A DNA stretch of 64,000 nt from Mucispirillum schaedleri ASF457 (GTDB lineage: Bacteria > Chrysiogenota > Deferribacteres > Deferribacterales > Mucispirillaceae), in assembly GCF_000487995.2 (NCBI RefSeq), contig NZ_CP097562.1:1299001-1363000 (forward strand). Reading direction: 5' to 3'. The notes beneath the pieces are model-generated. The model was given only the letters and a program-made list of their open reading frames with translations. It ran no database searches and was not told where the DNA came from. A program made the translations under genes and the position numbers. Positions 8,501-16,719 of this stretch are shown here, piece by piece. Each line of letters starts with the position of its first letter. Position 1 is the first letter of the stretch.

Positions 8501-8642
8501 ATAATTAGAGATAAGCGGAAGCAGGTGAGATACCTGCACTGCCCCCGCAACTGTATGCTGGACAAAGCCCATTATGCCACTGATATTCGGGAAGGCGGGT
8601 AGAGGTTGAAAGCAAGTCAGGATATGCTTACTCAATTTATTC
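8501..8642 (+). promoter_or_regulatory. Cobalamin (B12) riboswitch aptamer without an obvious target gene
   Basis: The core contains GGAAGCAGGTGAGATACCTG, then CACTGCCCCCGCAACTGTA, a GCCACTG...TTCGGGAAGG segment, and the B12 box AAGCAAGTCAGGATATGCTT (8610-8629), all in canonical order. A closing P1 stem forms between about 8501-8516 and 8626-8642 (TAAGC with GCTTA, GAG with CTC, AATAA with TTATT). The aptamer therefore looks complete. Such elements normally shut off B12 uptake or B12-alternative genes when cobalamin is bound. Here no convincing reading frame follows: GGAGG at 8646-8650 lies between CTTC and GAAG, and only a 6-codon GTG frame is in range before a long hairpin (8707-8787) with a T-run. 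The next real gene starts at 9211, beyond that hairpin. Confidence 0.92.
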
Positions 8643-8706
8643 TTCGGAGGGAAGCCTGTGAGATACAATTCTATTTAATATCCTTTTTATACCACAACAT
8701 ACTCTT

Positions 8707-8787
8707 AACTAACCAGACAGCAAGTATTTCTGTGTGCATTGACCTCGCCCATATATTTATATTTATCAGTCTGTCTGGTTAGTTTTT
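8707..8787 (+). terminator. Long hairpin with T-run after the riboswitch
   Basis: A perfect 14-bp inverted repeat (8707-8720 with 8771-8784) encloses a 50-base loop and is followed by T-rich sequence. It can act as the terminator of the riboswitch transcript, but the loop is far longer than usual. It could also be an operator-like inverted repeat or a processed structured RNA. Confidence 0.55.
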
Positions 8788-8814
8788 ATTCTTATTTATA
8801 TTTTATTAAAAAAT

Positions 8815-9062
8815 ATTGTTCAGCTGCGGACTTTTGATTCCACCGCTGCTCGCTTGGAAAGTCCTTGCATCGCACAATACGCTCCCCCATGAATTTTTTA
8901 AATCACGCTCTGCCGAAACAAGTTCGCCTATCGCTTACTAAAGGCGGCTCGTCCTGAGCCTGAAAGGCGAAGTATCTAAAAGAAAATATAAGTTGAATAT
9001 ATTACAAACTAATATATTTAATTTAGATTTTTCGCCTTTAAAAAATCAGGCTCAAAATGACT
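8815..9062. repeat. Interspersed repeat, copy A
   Basis: Most of the gene-free stretch before 9211. Right half: 9021-9061 is the reverse complement of the core at 41712-41750 (GTCATTTTGAGCCTGA on the opposite strand). Left half: 8892-8976 carries CTCTGCCGAAACAAGTTCG and CTGAGCCTG...GGCGAAGTATCT, also present near 34,925-35,200. An AT-rich hinge separates the halves. No coding potential is seen. Confidence 0.75.
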
Positions 9063-9210
9063 GTAGTATAATTTTTTTGGGTAAATTCACACTGCTTTTA
9101 AATAGATATTTTCTAGTGATTTGTCTAAATCTAAAATACTTTATAATTATTTTATTGTGTGTATAAATATTATATGTTAGCTTTATATATTATATCAGCA
9201 GGTAATGTTT

Positions 9211-10866
9211 ATGGTAGAAATTATTACATTTATTATAGATTTACTTATAATTGCAGGTGTTGTTTTTGCAGTATTATTTATTAGAAAAAGGTTAAGCCAG
9301 CACCCAGGGAGAAAATATATGCTTATAGCTTTTTTTATTCTTTTTGGTATTATTATTGTTGCCAGCAGTGCAACTGTTATATACTCTACAAAAAATCTGC
9401 CAAAAGATTATAAGACACACATATCTTCAAAAATACTTATTCAACCTTATGATATATTAAAAACACCTGTAAGCCTAGTTTATGCAGATGAACTGCAAAA
9501 TAATCCATCAAAAAGTGGTGCAATGCTTATTAAAAGCGGCAAAGTTTCATTTTTACACAGGATAGCATTAGTTAGAATGGCATGCCATTCTATAGAACTG
9601 CAAACATATATATACGAGAATGATGTTACTTCAAGAATATTAATGCATGAAATGAAATTAGCAGCAGACAGGGGCGTAAAAGTCCGCATTTTAGTAGATG
9701 ATAATGGACTTTCATCAGATACAAGCGATATTATGACATTAAATTATCATCCAAATATACAGGTAAAAGTTTTTAACCCATATAAATACCGCTCAAAAAT
9801 ATTAAAATATCCGCAGTTTCTTTTTAACATCAGCAGGCTTAATTACAGGATGCATAATAAACTTTTCATTGTTGACAGCTCTGCTGTAATAATAGGCGGT
9901 AGAAATATAGCCAGCAACTATTTTGATGACAGCTCAAGATTAAATTTTTCAGATACAGATGTGCTTTTTATTGGAAAACTTGCTCAAGATGCTCTTGCTT
10001 CTTTTAATGAATACTGGACCTACCACAAATCTATACCAGTAGATGTTTTCCCTAACCATAATAACCCCGATGAGCTGCATATTCTAGATAAAGAAATTAC
10101 TGAAAAATCTATCTACTATCAACAGGAACAAGAAATACTTGATAAAGCATTAGAATTATTTATCAAAAGCTTTAATGAGAAAAAATTCCCTGTTTACTGG
10201 GGCAGCTCTAAATTAATAGCAGACAGCCCTGCAAAAGCAGAAGGCGGCAATTTTACAAGCCCTATTATTGATGCTGTTGACGGGTTACTATTGGAAGCAA
10301 AAAAATCTATATATATCTCTTCTGCATATCTTGTTCCAGGTAAAAAAGGAACAAATGATTTAATAAATGCTGAAAAAAGGGGAGTTAATATAAATATACT
10401 GACAAATTCTCTTTCATCAACTGATGCAAAAGTTGTATATTCAGGCTGGGACAGATACAGAGATGATTTAGTCGCAAATGGCATAAATGTATATGAATTT
10501 CGTAATGAAGGGTATAAAATATATAATAGAAGAAATTCTGGAGCATCACTGCACAGCAAAACAATAGTTGTAGATGATAAAATAAGCTGGATAGGCAGTT
10601 TTAATTTAGACGGCAGGTCTGCTATTTATAATACAGAAGTAATCACAGCATTTTTTAATGAAGATTTTGCAAAACTGTTAAAAGAAGCTATGGAAAAAGA
10701 TATGTCAGAATATATTTCATGGCATCTTTATACAAAAGATGGCAAAACATACTGGAAAACATACAGAAATGGCAAAGAAATCACAAAAAGCCATATCCCA
10801 GATACATCACTTTTAATGCGGATTATGGCTTTTGTATTAAAAATAGTGCCAGAAAAGTTAATATAA
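9211..10866 (+). CDS. Phospholipase D family protein (cardiolipin synthase-like)
   Basis: A 551-aa membrane-bound PLD-superfamily enzyme. Two N-terminal hydrophobic segments are followed by two HKD motifs: HNKLFIVD at about His215, with GGRN after it, and HSKTIVVD at about His448, with GSFNLDGRSA after it. Two complete HxKx4D motifs in one chain are the hallmark of cardiolipin synthases and related phosphatidyltransferases or phospholipases. The C-terminal WKTYRNGKE segment resembles those in proteobacterial PLD-family proteins. The ATG at 9211 is favoured over 9205, since AGG at 9200-9202 is too close to the latter. It is followed 14 bp later by a lipoprotein gene, probably in the same transcript. 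Substrate is inferred, not shown. Confidence 0.85.
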   Translation: MVEIITFIIDLLIIAGVVFAVLFIRKRLSQHPGRKYMLIAFFILFGIIIVASSATVIYSTKNLPKDYKTHISSKILIQPYDILKTPVSLVYADELQNNPSKSGAMLIKSGKVSFLHRIALVRMACHSIELQTYIYENDVTSRILMHEMKLAADRGVKVRILVDDNGLSSDTSDIMTLNYHPNIQVKVFNPYKYRSKILKYPQFLFNISRLNYRMHNKLFIVDSSAVIIGGRNIASNYFDDSSRLNFSDTDVLFIGKLAQDALASFNEYWTYHKSIPVDVFPNHNNPDELHILDKEITEKSIYYQQEQEILDKALELFIKSFNEKKFPVYWGSSKLIADSPAKAEGGNFTSPIIDAVDGLLLEAKKSIYISSAYLVPGKKGTNDLINAEKRGVNINILTNSLSSTDAKVVYSGWDRYRDDLVANGINVYEFRNEGYKIYNRRNSGASLHSKTIVVDDKISWIGSFNLDGRSAIYNTEVITAFFNEDFAKLLKEAMEKDMSEYISWHLYTKDGKTYWKTYRNGKEITKSHIPDTSLLMRIMAFVLKIVPEKLI

Positions 10867-10880
10867 TATGGGGTATAAAA

Positions 10881-11375
10881 ATGTATAAAATTCCTGCTTA
10901 CTTGTTACCATTGATTTTAATAATTAATTTTTTATCTGCTGGTTGTGCATTAAAGCCAGTGGAAATTATTAAAAATGCTGATTATACAAAATATAAATAT
11001 GCATATGTTCTTCCGACAAATACAATAACTTCCACCAGTGGATATGTTAATACCAGTTACAGCAGATATACTTATGGTTCATCATATACACAGCAGACAA
11101 ACCCAAGCGATATTATTATTGGTTTTTTTATGAAAAAAAATTTTATTGTTGTAAATGAAATTCGCAGCCCAGAAAATACTATTATAATAAATTACGGTCA
11201 AAGTGGAAAGCGAGATATAGCAGGTGGGATTGCATATACTCTTGAAGCAACAATACAATTACTTGATGCAAAAACTCATCAACTTATTTTTCAATGTTCT
11301 GCTGAAGGTATAGGCTCTACAGAAGCAGATGATATTAGAATAGCAGTAAACAGATGTTTAGAAAGTTTAAAATAG
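10881..11375 (+). CDS. Putative lipoprotein
   Basis: A 164-aa protein with a lipoprotein signal peptide ending in the lipobox LSAGC (Cys about residue 23). A Ser/Tyr/Gly/Thr-rich stretch follows, then an alternating-strand domain ending in CLESLK that resembles small DUF4136-like envelope lipoproteins. A frame extends further upstream to 10719, but that part overlaps the PLD gene and lacks a signal; the ATG at 10881 has a GGGGT site about 8 bases upstream and places the signal peptide at the N-terminus. It probably shares a transcript with the PLD-family gene. Function unknown. Confidence 0.75.
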   Translation: MYKIPAYLLPLILIINFLSAGCALKPVEIIKNADYTKYKYAYVLPTNTITSTSGYVNTSYSRYTYGSSYTQQTNPSDIIIGFFMKKNFIVVNEIRSPENTIIINYGQSGKRDIAGGIAYTLEATIQLLDAKTHQLIFQCSAEGIGSTEADDIRIAVNRCLESLK

Positions 11376-11383
11376 CACATATA

Positions 11384-12121
11384 TTATGCAGTTTTATATA
11401 CTTTAACTATTTCCTTAAGTCTTGCAAGCTCATATTCTGCTGTTAGTTTATAAAATAAGCTGTAATCACTTTTACAGTGAGCAGTATCTAATGCTTCATA
11501 ATATCCCAGTTTTTTATCGTTTCTAATATTTACTGCCTGATATCCGCTTTTTAAAAGCTCTAAATTCATTATAAGCCTTGATACTCGTCCATTGCCATCT
11601 ATAAAAGGATGTATTCCCACAAAATCAACATGGACTTTCGCAGTATTTAATACAGGATGCATATTTTCACATTTTTGATACCAGCTAATAAACTCTTCCA
11701 TTTTTTCTTTCACTAATATATGGTTTGGTGGAATATATTCTGCACCGCTTATGATTACATTTTGGGTTCTATATCTTCCTGCATTATCATTATCTATATT
11801 TTTAAGGATTAAATTATTAATGGATTTGATTGTATATTCGCTTAATGCTTCCTTATTTTTTACCATATTTTCTATATATAAAACAGCTTCTGCATGGTTA
11901 ATCACTTCAAAATGCTCCCTTAAAGTTTTACCGCCAATAGTAATACCTTCAAGCACAACTTTTGTTTCTTTAAGTGTGAGAGTATTGCCTTCTATTGCAT
12001 TAGAATTATATATATACTTAATTTGAAAATCTTCATCTATATTTTTAATACTTTTTTTCTGCTCTTTTAATTCTGCAAGCTCTTTTTTTAAAATATCAAT
12101 TTTATTAAGCAGTTTATCCAT
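11384..12121 (-). CDS. Fic family protein (class II, self-inhibited)
   Basis: A 245-aa Fic-domain protein. The active-site motif HPFIDGNGRVSR (catalytic His171) is intact, predicting transfer of AMP or another nucleotide-derived group to a hydroxyl side chain of a target protein. The N-terminal helix carries the inhibitory motif SNAIEGN (Ser40 to Glu44-Gly45), which places it in class II, where the inhibitory helix is in the same chain. There is thus no separate antitoxin, and none is encoded nearby. It ends the minus-strand run hypA-hypB-rnhB-yraN-transpeptidase-fic, 12 bp after the transpeptidase gene. The target is unknown. Confidence 0.9.
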   Translation of the reverse strand: MDKLLNKIDILKKELAELKEQKKSIKNIDEDFQIKYIYNSNAIEGNTLTLKETKVVLEGITIGGKTLREHFEVINHAEAVLYIENMVKNKEALSEYTIKSINNLILKNIDNDNAGRYRTQNVIISGAEYIPPNHILVKEKMEEFISWYQKCENMHPVLNTAKVHVDFVGIHPFIDGNGRVSRLIMNLELLKSGYQAVNIRNDKKLGYYEALDTAHCKSDYSLFYKLTAEYELARLKEIVKVYKTA

Positions 12122-12133
12122 AATATTTTCCTT

Positions 12134-12676
12134 TTACGGCTTTATTTCTATTTTTGTGTCAATATCTATTATTTCATACAGTTCTGCCATATCGTTATTT
12201 GATACTGCAATACAGCCTTCTGTCCAGTCCCCATATATATCAAATAAAGGCTCTGCCATACTAAACCCATTTGGAAGTCCGTGTATTTTTATATCACCAC
12301 CTGCACTTTTATTATGACGGGCTGCATTTTCTTTATCTTTTTCATTAGGATAGCTTATACCAAGGTTTAAAAAATATTTACTTTTTGGGTTTTTACTATC
12401 AATATGATATATCCCTTCTGGAGTTTTGCTGTCCCCTTCAAACTGCTTATGTCCCGCTGGATTTTTGCCAAGTGATATTTTATATGTTTTTAAAAGCTCA
12501 TTATTATGATATAAAGCCAACTGCCTTTTACTTTTTTCAACTACTATTAAATTAACCTTTCCTTTTAAGTTTTCATCAATTTTATATTCTTTTTTCTGCT
12601 CCATAATATACCCTGCAGTTACCAGTATTAATATTAAAATAGTCAATAAAGCTGCTGTTTTTGCAAACATTTTCAT
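12134..12676 (-). CDS. L,D-transpeptidase (YkuD domain)
   Basis: A 180-aa protein with an N-terminal hydrophobic anchor (about residues 7-24) and a YkuD catalytic domain. The catalytic signature is visible: His132 in IHGLPNG and Cys155 in WTEGCIAVSN. The family forms 3-3 cross-links in peptidoglycan or attaches proteins to it, in the periplasm. It lacks a LysM or other extra domain. It begins 2 bases after the stop of the frame-corrected yraN, so it is part of the same operon. Its exact cross-linking role cannot be told from sequence. Confidence 0.88.
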   Translation of the reverse strand: MKMFAKTAALLTILILILVTAGYIMEQKKEYKIDENLKGKVNLIVVEKSKRQLALYHNNELLKTYKISLGKNPAGHKQFEGDSKTPEGIYHIDSKNPKSKYFLNLGISYPNEKDKENAARHNKSAGGDIKIHGLPNGFSMAEPLFDIYGDWTEGCIAVSNNDMAELYEIIDIDTKIEIKP

Positions 12677-12678
12677 TA

Positions 12679-13019
12679 CTATACACCAAAAGCATTTTCA
12701 ATATGGGTTATCTCATTATCATCTATTGATATTACATCAAACCTGACTGGCATTTTTACATTTTTTCATTTATATAGTATTGGAGAGTTTTTATTATTTT
12801 CTGCTGTTTTGTATAATTTACGGCTTCATACCCTTTGCCAAATTTTGCAGATTTCCTGTATTTTACTTCTATAATAACAAGTGTATTATTATATTTTGCA
12901 ATAATATCTATTTCGCCGTATAAGCACCTGTAATTTTTTTCTAATATTTTATATTTTTTAGATTTTAGGTAATTACAGGCTTTTTCTTCTCCATCTTTTC
13001 CTGACAATATTTTATCCAT
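12679..13019 (-). pseudogene. YraN-family (UPF0102) protein with a frameshift in an A6 tract
   Basis: The first frame (13019 to 12756) encodes 87 aa with the nuclease-like core of the YraN family (CLYGEIDIIAKYN...VIIEVKYRKS, Asp and Glu-x-Lys). It stops at INEKM. The family's C-terminal part, MPVRFDVISIDDNEITH and a further eight residues, follows immediately in another frame and ends at 12679. Adding one A to the A6 run around 12762-12767 (T6 on the plus strand) joins the two parts seamlessly and gives about 113 aa, the normal family length. This is either a real inactivating frameshift, slippage at the homopolymer, or a sequencing error. The start is unchanged. It lies between rnhB and the transpeptidase gene. 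Confidence 0.8.
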
Positions 13020-13021
13020 TA

Positions 13022-13579
13022 CTAACCTTGATATAAATTTTTTATAAATGATTTCCTGTGCACTGGTGTTATACCCAGCTCTTTTAAAGCTTTAATATGC
13101 TCTTTTGTGCCATAGCCTGCATTTTTTTCCCACAAGTAACCTTTATACACTTTTGCAAGCTCTGCCATTAAGTTATCTCTATATACTTTTGCTATAATTG
13201 ACGCTGCTGATACCTGTATATATGTATCATCTGCCTTGTTTGGATGGATATATTCTTTATCAATATGGTTAAGTGCTACTGCATCAATAATCAATTTATC
13301 ATAATCACAGGTAAGGCGGGATAAACTTAAATGCATTGCCTGTTTTACTGCATTTAGTATATTTATCTTATCTATTATGATTGGGCATACTATCCCTATC
13401 CCGTAAGAGACAGCATGTTCTAATATAAAAGGATAAAGCTCTTCCCGCTTTTTTTTAGAAAGTTTTTTAGAATCTTTTATACGGATGTCATAAAATCCAC
13501 TTTCAAAGACTGCTGCACATGTTACAACAGGCCCTGCAAGGCAGCCTCTTCCAACTTCATCTATACCTGCTATGAGCAT
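13022..13579 (-). CDS. rnhB: Ribonuclease HII
   Basis: A 185-aa endonuclease that removes RNA from RNA:DNA hybrids and initiates repair of misincorporated ribonucleotides. The N-terminus GIDEVGRGCLAGPV carries the metal ligands Asp7 and Glu8; a third acidic residue is Asp99 (LIIDA). Length is close to the family norm. It overlaps the end of hypB by 10 bp and is followed 2 bases later by the YraN-family gene, a pairing common in bacteria. Confidence 0.95.
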   Translation of the reverse strand: MLIAGIDEVGRGCLAGPVVTCAAVFESGFYDIRIKDSKKLSKKKREELYPFILEHAVSYGIGIVCPIIIDKINILNAVKQAMHLSLSRLTCDYDKLIIDAVALNHIDKEYIHPNKADDTYIQVSAASIIAKVYRDNLMAELAKVYKGYLWEKNAGYGTKEHIKALKELGITPVHRKSFIKNLYQG

Positions 13580-14235
13580 TGTTTTTTTGCCAGAATACCA
13601 CGCTCAAACCAGTCTATTACTTTTTCAAGCCCGACACCTGTTTTGCATGATATAATAAAATCTTCTAGTGTGCTTTTTATTTTTTTAGCATTTGATACAG
13701 CTTTTTCTATATTAAAATCTACATAAGGGGCTAAATCTACTTTATTAATAATAAAAATATCACCAGCAAAAAACATTGAAGGATATTTAAGCGGTTTATC
13801 ATCCCCCTCTGTAACAGAAAGCAGTATAATATTTGCGTCCTGCCCTAAGTCATATTCTGATGGACAAACTAAATTGCCAACATTTTCAATGATAAGTAAA
13901 TCTAAATTATCCCCATCAATAAGCGGCAGTTTTCTTTCTATCTCTGCAGCTTCCAAATGGCATGCTCCGCCTGTTTGTATCTGCACAGCTTTTACACCTA
14001 CTTTTTCTACACGCTCTTTATCATTTTCTGTCTGTAAATCACCTTCTATCACTGCCACATTATATTTAGCAGATAACACACCTAATATTTTTTCTAAAAG
14101 GCTTGTTTTGCCGCTGCCAGGAGATGACATTATATTTACAGTAAATGTGCCGTTCTTTTTAAATCTGCTGCGAAGCTCTGCAGCGTCCATATCATTTTTT
14201 GAAAGGACTTTCTTATTTATTTCTATTTTTTCCAT
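13570..14235 (-). CDS. hypB: Hydrogenase nickel incorporation GTPase HypB
   Basis: A 221-aa GTPase that, with HypA, delivers nickel to the large subunit of [NiFe] hydrogenases. The P-loop SSPGSGKTS (37-45) and the conserved QTGGACHLEA region, which holds the inter-subunit metal-binding Cys-His pair, are visible. It lacks the N-terminal CxxCGC site and any histidine-rich nickel store, so it is the minimal form. It lies 14 bp after hypA and overlaps rnhB. No hydrogenase structural genes or hypC-F lie in this window, so the client enzyme must be encoded elsewhere. Confidence 0.95.
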   Translation of the reverse strand: MEKIEINKKVLSKNDMDAAELRSRFKKNGTFTVNIMSSPGSGKTSLLEKILGVLSAKYNVAVIEGDLQTENDKERVEKVGVKAVQIQTGGACHLEAAEIERKLPLIDGDNLDLLIIENVGNLVCPSEYDLGQDANIILLSVTEGDDKPLKYPSMFFAGDIFIINKVDLAPYVDFNIEKAVSNAKKIKSTLEDFIISCKTGVGLEKVIDWFERGILAKKQCS

Positions 14236-14249
14236 ATTTTTGCCCCTTA

Positions 14250-14591
14250 TTAATCAACATCAATATAAGCTACTTCTAATTCACTGCCTGTTAATATTTT
14301 TACTCTGCCAGAGCTGCATTTTGGACAAAGCACAAAATATCCATCAAGCTCTGATTCATTGCCGCATTCTTCGCATCTGCCGGTTAAAGCCACTTCCATA
14401 TATTCAAACTCTGAATTTTCTGCTATTGTGCCTGCCTTTAAAGCATCAAAAGCAAACCTAAGAGATGCTTCATCTACAGCACTCATTTTTCCTATGCGGA
14501 CACCCACATTATTTATCTTTTTTGCACCATTTTCTTCTGCTGTTTTTAATGCAATGTCTAATATACTTTGTGCAATACCTGTTTCATGCAT
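14250..14591 (-). CDS. hypA: Hydrogenase nickel chaperone HypA
   Basis: A 113-aa nickel/zinc metallochaperone. The N-terminal nickel site starts Met-His2-Glu3 and the zinc site is two CxxC pairs (Cys73/76 and Cys89/92). Length is typical. It is the first gene of the hypAB pair and presumably starts the downstream run. HypA can also serve urease in some bacteria, but no urease genes are seen here. Confidence 0.95.
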   Translation of the reverse strand: MHETGIAQSILDIALKTAEENGAKKINNVGVRIGKMSAVDEASLRFAFDALKAGTIAENSEFEYMEVALTGRCEECGNESELDGYFVLCPKCSSGRVKILTGSELEVAYIDVD

Positions 14592-14629
14592 ATATCACCT
14601 GAATATGTTTTTATATCATAGCCTAGTTG

Positions 14630-16633
14630 TTAAAATAAATCAATATCTACTGATATTTTGCTGCCCTTATATACTGCGTTTTCCATGTCTTTTTGTGATA
14701 TGCTACCGTTAAGCTCATATAATTCTTCTGGCAGTTCATTAAAAAAGTAATGTGACTGCCCTGCAAAATCTGCCATACCTGAGCCGATATTAGTAAAATA
14801 TCTGCCGTATAGTATAAGTTCATTTTTTGCTCTTGTTAAAGCAACATAAAGGCACCGCCTTTCCTCTTCTATGCTGTTTTCCCCGTCTTTTACTGCCCTT
14901 TTTGATGGATATGAATACGGAGTAACATTTAATAAATGACACACATCAGCTTCTAACCCTTTTGCTGAATGTATTGTAGAAAGTTTTACGCATTCCTTTG
15001 GCTTATCTGCATCTAAAAATGATGATTCTAATGCTGGGTCTAAAATATATTCTGTGATAAATTCAGTTACAGAAGTTGTGCTTGATGCAATCTCTTCTAA
15101 AACTGCAAAATCCTGCTTTCGCCAGTTAAGCCATTCTTCCTTATAAATTTCTGCAAATCTTAAATCCATAAGAGTAATTATAATATTTATCATCTCACTT
15201 GGTGAGCTTGTATATGGAAAAGCAGCTTCTAAAACTTCCCATATTCTTTTGTCTAGTTTTTTTGTTTTTAAAATCTCTAATGACTCTTCTAAACTTTCCC
15301 CATTAATCATAAGCTCTGAAAGGCTTGCAGCAGTTGCAGGGCCTATTTTATTCCAAAGTTGTAAATATCTGTGCCATGCAAGTGAGTCTTTATAGTTTGC
15401 AATAATTCTCATAGCAGCTACCACATCTCTTATATGGCGGGATTTCATTAAGCTGCTGCCACCATATATTTTATATGGTATCTTTTTCATAACACATGCA
15501 CCTTCTACCTGCCTGAGCCCGAAAAGTGTTCTGCTTAATACTATATGACCTGAATAGTCTATTTTTTTATCCATAAAATAAAGCAGTATTTTATCAGTAA
15601 CAGAATTTGCTTCTGAATATTCATCATACACATACTCTATGACTGGTTTTATGCCGCTGCCCCTGTATGCTTTTAAGTGTTTACCATATTTAATTGGCGA
15701 CTGCTGTAAAAGCCAGTTTGAAATATCTAGTATTTCCTGTGTAGAGCGGTAGTTAGTGTTAAGATATAGTTTTGCAGAGTCTGGAACAATATCAGTAAAA
15801 TTATGCATTGCTTTAAAATCTGCACCACGAAAAGCATATATTGACTGAGCATCATCTCCTACACAAAATAAATGGCAGTTATCATAAAATGCTTCTAAAA
15901 GCTGATACTGTAACGGGTTAGTATCTTGAAATTCATCTACTAATATATGCTCATATTTTAATGATATAAACTTTCCTGCTTCTTTATTCTGCTGTAATCC
16001 ATTTGCAGTAATATATAATAAGTCATCATAATCAAATAATTTATTTTTCTTTTTATATGCAATGTAATCACGCATTATTTCTTTAAAGACAGGCTCATTA
16101 TGCTTAATATATTCTGATGCTTCATCTTCACTCATATTTCTGCATTCCTGTATTTTCACTGCTTCTATAAGTGGTTTTCTAGTATTTATCATATATGAAT
16201 AAACTAACTGTATTTTAGAATAAAGTTTCTGGTCTATTGTTTTATTATTTTTGTATTTTTGTGTAAAAAGCAGTTTAAAAAGGCTGTCAACATCTTCACT
16301 GTCAAGCAAAGTATAATCATGCTGCTCAAATACCTGCGGATTATTTTTTATAATATGAGAACACCATGAATGAAATGTCTGCCCAGATAAATTTAGCACA
16401 GAGCCTGTATCTTGAAGCTGCTTTATTCTTTCTACAATTTCATTGGCAGATTTTCTTGTAAATGAAAGGATAAGTATTTTATCAGGTCTTACACCCTGCG
16501 AAAGCAGATGAACTGCCCTGTGAATAATAGTCCTTGTTTTACCAGTGCCAGCACCTGCTATCACAAGTGCATGCTTGCCACTGAATGTAACTGCCCTTTG
16601 CTGCTCCTCATTTAATGATGATAAATAATCCAT
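14630..16633 (-). CDS. UvrD/Rep/PcrA-family superfamily I DNA helicase
   Basis: A 667-aa 3'-5' DNA helicase. Visible: Walker A AGAGTGKTRT (about 26-35), LSFTRKSANE (Ia), the Walker B motif VDEFQDTNP, QSIYAFRGAD (III), TNYRS (IV), STIHSAKGLE (V) and CLYVALTRAKNEL (VI). The enzyme class acts in repair and in clearing replication or recombination intermediates. It has no RecB-type nuclease domain. Whether it is the housekeeping UvrD/PcrA or a Rep-like paralogue cannot be decided from sequence alone. It is followed by hypA and preceded by the restriction genes. Confidence 0.93.
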   Translation of the reverse strand: MDYLSSLNEEQQRAVTFSGKHALVIAGAGTGKTRTIIHRAVHLLSQGVRPDKILILSFTRKSANEIVERIKQLQDTGSVLNLSGQTFHSWCSHIIKNNPQVFEQHDYTLLDSEDVDSLFKLLFTQKYKNNKTIDQKLYSKIQLVYSYMINTRKPLIEAVKIQECRNMSEDEASEYIKHNEPVFKEIMRDYIAYKKKNKLFDYDDLLYITANGLQQNKEAGKFISLKYEHILVDEFQDTNPLQYQLLEAFYDNCHLFCVGDDAQSIYAFRGADFKAMHNFTDIVPDSAKLYLNTNYRSTQEILDISNWLLQQSPIKYGKHLKAYRGSGIKPVIEYVYDEYSEANSVTDKILLYFMDKKIDYSGHIVLSRTLFGLRQVEGACVMKKIPYKIYGGSSLMKSRHIRDVVAAMRIIANYKDSLAWHRYLQLWNKIGPATAASLSELMINGESLEESLEILKTKKLDKRIWEVLEAAFPYTSSPSEMINIIITLMDLRFAEIYKEEWLNWRKQDFAVLEEIASSTTSVTEFITEYILDPALESSFLDADKPKECVKLSTIHSAKGLEADVCHLLNVTPYSYPSKRAVKDGENSIEEERRCLYVALTRAKNELILYGRYFTNIGSGMADFAGQSHYFFNELPEELYELNGSISQKDMENAVYKGSKISVDIDLF

Positions 16634-16719
16634 TATTGTAAACCTATTTATGTGTTATGATATGTATAAAATAGTATAAAAGTTTAACATTTTATTTTGA
16701 TTATTTTTAAACTTTTTAA

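Noticed and set aside
8643-8665. GGGAAGCCTGTGAGATAC looks like a second riboswitch 5' core
   Set aside because: The rest of an aptamer does not follow; more likely a chance likeness, or part of the expression platform.
8624-8782. A 52-codon frame starting in the cobalamin riboswitch
   Set aside because: No ribosome-binding site at a useful distance, it overlaps the aptamer and ends in the terminator stem, and its codon use (CGG, AGG, GCC) is unlike the genome's.
10719-10880. Upstream extension of the lipoprotein frame
   Set aside because: It overlaps the phospholipase D-family gene in another frame; the signal peptide and ribosome-binding site support the start at 10881.
11384-12121. Fic toxin with a missing antitoxin
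   Set aside because: The inhibitory helix SNAIEGN is in the same chain, so no separate antitoxin is expected.
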